Assembly (NCBI GenBank): GCA_949775045.1
Contig: OX459108.1
Coordinates: 62,001 to 126,000, forward strand
DNA length: 64,000 nt
Direction of reading: 5' to 3'
From: Metridium senile
Lineage: Eukaryota > Cnidaria > Anthozoa > Actiniaria > Metridiidae
Positions 60,122 through 64,000 of the stretch are shown piece after piece. A model generated the notes under the pieces. That model saw only the letters and a program-made list of their open reading frames with translations, was not told the origin of the DNA and did not search any database. The translations under genes were made by a program, and so were the position numbers. The stretch's first letter is position 1, and each line of letters opens with the position of its first letter.

Positions 60122-63100
60122 ATGGACGACGATCAATTCAGTTGCTCCATCATAGCAAATTATATTTCATCCGACGAAAGCGATGCTGATGGTAGTGACG
60201 ACGAACGCAACTGCAAACAACACGAGGTCCATACTATTTACAGCCCAATACAGAACCTATATCCCATCTCAAAATGGGACGAACTTCATCGCACAACGAG
60301 TACTAGTACTGCCCCAGTTTATCACAACAAAAGCATGCCAAACTTATCTCAAGTACCTCCTGCCAAAGCACACCAACTAGATACAGTTCCTGGAAGTTCT
60401 GGACAAGCCACAACAACCACAACCCTATCTGGACAAGAAGCATTCGAACCACACCCCCAAAGCACTGCTAGCCAACTAGCCCTTACTGAACCAAGACCAC
60501 TAAAGTACGCCCTATCCAAGTCAGAACTCTCTGAACCAATAACTACCTTCATGGAACAACTACGTCTCTATTTCCTCAAAGAAGTCAATTTGCAACGTAA
60601 CAGAGGGCCAATTTCGCCTAGCACAATGGACAAGGCCGAAGAAAGACTTTTCTGTAAGTAAATCGATTGTTTATTATTAGACAACCACATGTACCATTCA
60701 AACCTGAGCAATTGAGCCAGTTTCAATCAATTTCATGATCCATTTCTATGTGCCTAGCTACAAAGATATTTCAAGTATGAAATGTGACACTTGAATTTTT
60801 CTAGTTCTAAAATTCCTCTGTTCACTTGGCTTGCAGGCTTCCTGGGTTTCGCCAAAAACCACCTGAAACACACTATCACGACAGATTTGTTTTTGCGGGA
60901 AACAGTGATTGAAAAGTACCTGACCTATTTGAAGGTAGGTTAATTGTATTGTAATGGTTGTATTTATGTGACAATTATCTCAGGACAATAGTTGTCATTA
61001 TTATTTCATTATCACAGTGGATGAGTAGGAACATTTGCATGAATGATGTAGCAATAAATTTTCATTTTCATATTTTTCAACAACAACAGGAAGATAGAGG
61101 CCTGGCACCAGCTACGATATCCAACCATGCAGCCGCCCTACTCTACCCTGCCAAATTTCTACACCCGGAAGCTTCGCCAGACTACAAGGGCATCCAAGTC
61201 ATCAATCGACTGCGTGCTCAGGTTGCATTTTTCCAGAGGAAAGCCTATGCAGAAAGGCCGTCGACAAAGGAAGAATTAGAAGAACGAAATAAATGGCTAG
61301 ATTGGTTAGTGCCAATATTACAAAGTTGATCTATATCACCATATGCAACTGCTTATTTCAGTTTCTTATTTTCAGTGAAATCAATGAATAAACATCATCT
61401 CATCAGTTGATAGCGTATATGTCAATCAAAAGAACTGAAATCAAACAAATTATATTAAGTGTAATTAATATCAAGTTTATTAATATTGTTATTATCCTTT
61501 TCTGATAGGCCGGAGATAGTCAAGTCAGTTGACCTACAGAGGCACCGAGTAGACATGGCTAGATCGACACTTGCTAAAGCCACCGAGAGCTCTGATTTGT
61601 TGCTACTTACTATGTATACACAGATGCCACCAGCCAGAGCACTCGAGATACGCACCTTGGAAGTCTTACCGCCAAATCTCACTCCAAGCAGCCCTCAATT
61701 GGCCAAAAGGAACGTTGTAGCTCTTGATCAGCTTGGTGGAGTAACTTTCACATTTCAAAATTACAAGACCGTAAAAACCTATGGTTGCGACACTACAAAA
61801 TTACAGGCAAGTTGACCTTTTTCTTTGATGGGAATGATTAATGTCATTGGTTTGTGTAATCCTCTGCAATGAAAGTACTGTTTGCTTATTTAAGAAATTC
61901 AACTGGATACCATTTTTTGATGTAGTAAAAATTCAATAAGTGTTCCTTGATTGCATATGTTGCCCTCGCTATAAAAGAGAGACTGAGGAGGTAGAACATT
62001 TATAGTTAAAACTACCAAACTATGGAACTCATTACCAGCCTATTTAAAAACATTTTCTTCTATTAGATTAGGATACTAAATTATATTGTTAAGTTTATTG
62101 ATTTTTAGATAGGAGGGCCACAAGTTAATCAGTCTTGGCTGTAAAGTGTTGTTTTTTCCCCTCATTAACTAAGTGTAGTATTATTATTAAAGCCATGAAT
62201 GCTCACATTTGTTATGCATTCATTCATTAATGCTTTTTGCTTCATTTTTATTTTTATCATCAGCCAAATCATGAAATCAGCATCGTCTTAAAAGAATACC
62301 TCAGAACACATAGATCAAAATTAGTCAATGATGATAGTGGAAATTTCCTTTTTGTGGTAAGTATGTTTGTTGCTTCTTAACTACCCTTGTTCAGGTTTAT
62401 ACCCTAACCCTAACCCTAACCCTAAACCCTAAACCCTAACCCGAACCCGAACGCTAATCACTCACCCTAAGCTCTATGTGCATTGAGGAAGGGTGTAGAA
62501 AATGTTCCACTCCACCCTTACAGGGGTTGTGAAATCTTGCAAAATCACCCCTTCACATCTGTTATCAGGAACGCCTAGGGGTTTGCTTCTACACCCTGCT
62601 GAAGGGATTTAAGGAACATTTCACGACCCTATTCAGGCTTTTTTGTCTAATTCCACCACCCTAGCGGAAACTTTTCTAGACTATCTACCACCCTAGCACT
62701 GATTTTACCAGTCATTGCTTGGGGTATTTTCTTGTAGTCTCACTACCCTTGTAAAGGTGTTTGTCAACCCTGATTTGAAATTTTTTAAAGTGTGTGTTCT
62801 GTTGTTCTCGTGCTGTTATTGCTTTGATAGTGTGTTTGTTGTTGCGTTGTCACTGCATGTTTTATTATTATAATAATTTGTTTTTAATGTTTGCTCTATT
62901 TTTTGCCTTGTCTCAGAACAAAGCGGGAAAACCATTCACAAGCTCAGCCTTCTCTGCTCATCTCAAGTTTCTGTTTAGCCGTGTCACTGGAGTCAAGATT
63001 TCGGTCAACGTTCTAAGAAGTTCCTTCCTTACTCATGCATACAGCCTCAGGTGAGTTGTTGACATGCACTGATTTTTTGCTTTTTTGAATTGTTTTTTTT

Positions 63101-63819
63101 TTAGGTGATATTTTTCCAACTTACTTCGTGTGTTATAATTATGCTGCTCAGAAACCTGAGATAAATCTGAATTTATAGGCTTATCATCACAGAGATGATA
63201 GTAGAAACTTGTTTATAATTTGACTATAATTTGTGCTCTTGCAGAGAGACATTGTTTAATATTTTAATGGCTTTGTTTTGAAGTTTTATTACATCACACA
63301 TCATCATTGTCTAAACATTTTTCACTCTTCTATCTTTCTAGTGATTGTTCTGACACCACCAAGGACTCTCTCGCCACAGCGATGCGTCATAGCAGACGAC
63401 ACGCTCAGGGAACCTATGACAGGCGGAATGCCACTGAACGCAAGAGTATGGCTTTTGACTTGGCCTCCCAATTTGCAGAAGCTGCTGAAGACAGCCGCGT
63501 CCAGCCTGGAAACGGAGGTAGATTCAGTGTAGGGGATTTCGTGGGACTTGCCGAAGATTCCAGTACACTATCAGAGCCAAAGGTGATGATTGCTCGGGTC
63601 CAATCCTTTCAGCCTGTTCGCCAAGCTAGTCTGCTCTGGTACAAGCAAACAGGTAGACAAGGTCAATACATGTTCCAATATGAGCCCGAACCCTGGATTG
63701 AATGCATTGACTCACTTCATCCAGTGAAGATGACACCTTTGTCAAAGCACCCAGGACATTTTAAGTTGAACACTTCTCCAAAGTCTATTCACAAAGCAAT
63801 CTGTGGCATGGACAGATAA
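60122..63819 (+). CDS. Tyrosine recombinase with C-terminal SH3/BAH-like domain, copy C
   Basis: The exons are 60122-60653, 60837-60934, 61090-61304, 61509-61806, 62264-62356, 62917-63050 and 63342-63819, giving 615 residues. It matches copy B, with four extra residues in the N-terminal low-complexity part and a few substitutions there (His to Asp, Glu to Gln). The catalytic arginines, histidine, tyrosine and the SH3/BAH-like tail are unchanged. The GC donor of intron 4 and the CCCTAA tract of intron 5 (62400-62452) are also kept. Changes concentrate in the N-terminal part while the catalytic region is fixed, which suggests either very recent duplication or constraint. The copy's RING gene would lie just beyond the right edge. 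Confidence 0.85.
62400..62452. repeat. Telomere-like CCCTAA tract in recombinase intron 5, copy C
   Basis: Same tract as in copy B, but shorter by about one unit (a net 4 bp offset change), showing that it varies between copies. Confidence 0.8.
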
Positions 63820-64000
63820 ATTACTGCTTTTTTGTGTTGATTTTACTGGCAACTTTTAACCTGTTTTGTCAAAACCTTTCAACGATTCCCCTTTTTTCAC
63901 AAAGTTCCATGGCTTTGATTGGCTTCCAGTCGGTCTTTTTTTTCATGCATGTTACAGTTTTGACAAGACAGTTCATTAGTCGTCCAGTTAAATAGCTCAA
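63820..64000. other. Start of the recombinase-to-RING interval, copy C
   Basis: Identical by eye to the starts of 32811-33648 and 46493-47328. It runs off the window. Confidence 0.6.

Overview
The window is animal (metazoan) nuclear DNA, AT-rich, intron-rich and crowded with repeats. The only clear host gene found is a minus-strand WD-repeat gene of the WDR49/WDR64/WDY family, read as nine phase-consistent exons. Many terminal-inverted-repeat elements, tRNA-like SINE heads, a Penelope-type retroelement fragment and TTAGGG-type telomere-like tracts suggest a marine invertebrate. The species cannot be fixed from the sequence.

Layout. 1-6.9 kb holds the 5' two-thirds or so of the WD-repeat gene; its 3' end runs off the left edge and its introns carry small transposons. 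7-9.2 kb is pyrimidine-rich and simple-repeat DNA. 9.3-11.4 kb is a nest of one inverted-repeat element inside another. 11.6-18.65 kb looks like a spliced, probably non-coding transcription unit with CCAAT and TATA boxes and a tandem array of near-identical exon-plus-intron cassettes. 20.1-31 kb is a satellite of about 190-215 bp units. It was invaded by two different TTAA-flanked elements and a Penelope fragment, then partly folded into an almost perfect 5.3 kb palindrome.

From 31 kb to the right edge the window is a head-to-tail array of a large unit (17.3 kb from copy B to copy C, 13.7 kb from A to B because A has a deletion). Each unit carries up to three plus-strand genes. The first is a seven-exon tyrosine recombinase of about 611 residues with a full R-K-R-H-Y set and an added C-terminal SH3/BAH-like domain. 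The second is a 135-residue RING-variant protein with a SUMO-interaction-like motif. The third is a GC-rich, nine-exon, roughly 650-residue protein of unknown family, intact only in copy B. Copy A starts abruptly inside recombinase intron 5, exactly at a telomere-like CCCTAA tract next to a longer degenerate telomere-like block. Copy C is cut by the window edge.

Taken together, the array looks like a cargo-carrying tyrosine-recombinase mobile element of animals, tandemly amplified beside a palindrome and an interstitial telomere-like block. The gene models rest on splice sites and reading-frame continuity read by eye. Family names are recognised from motifs, not from searches.
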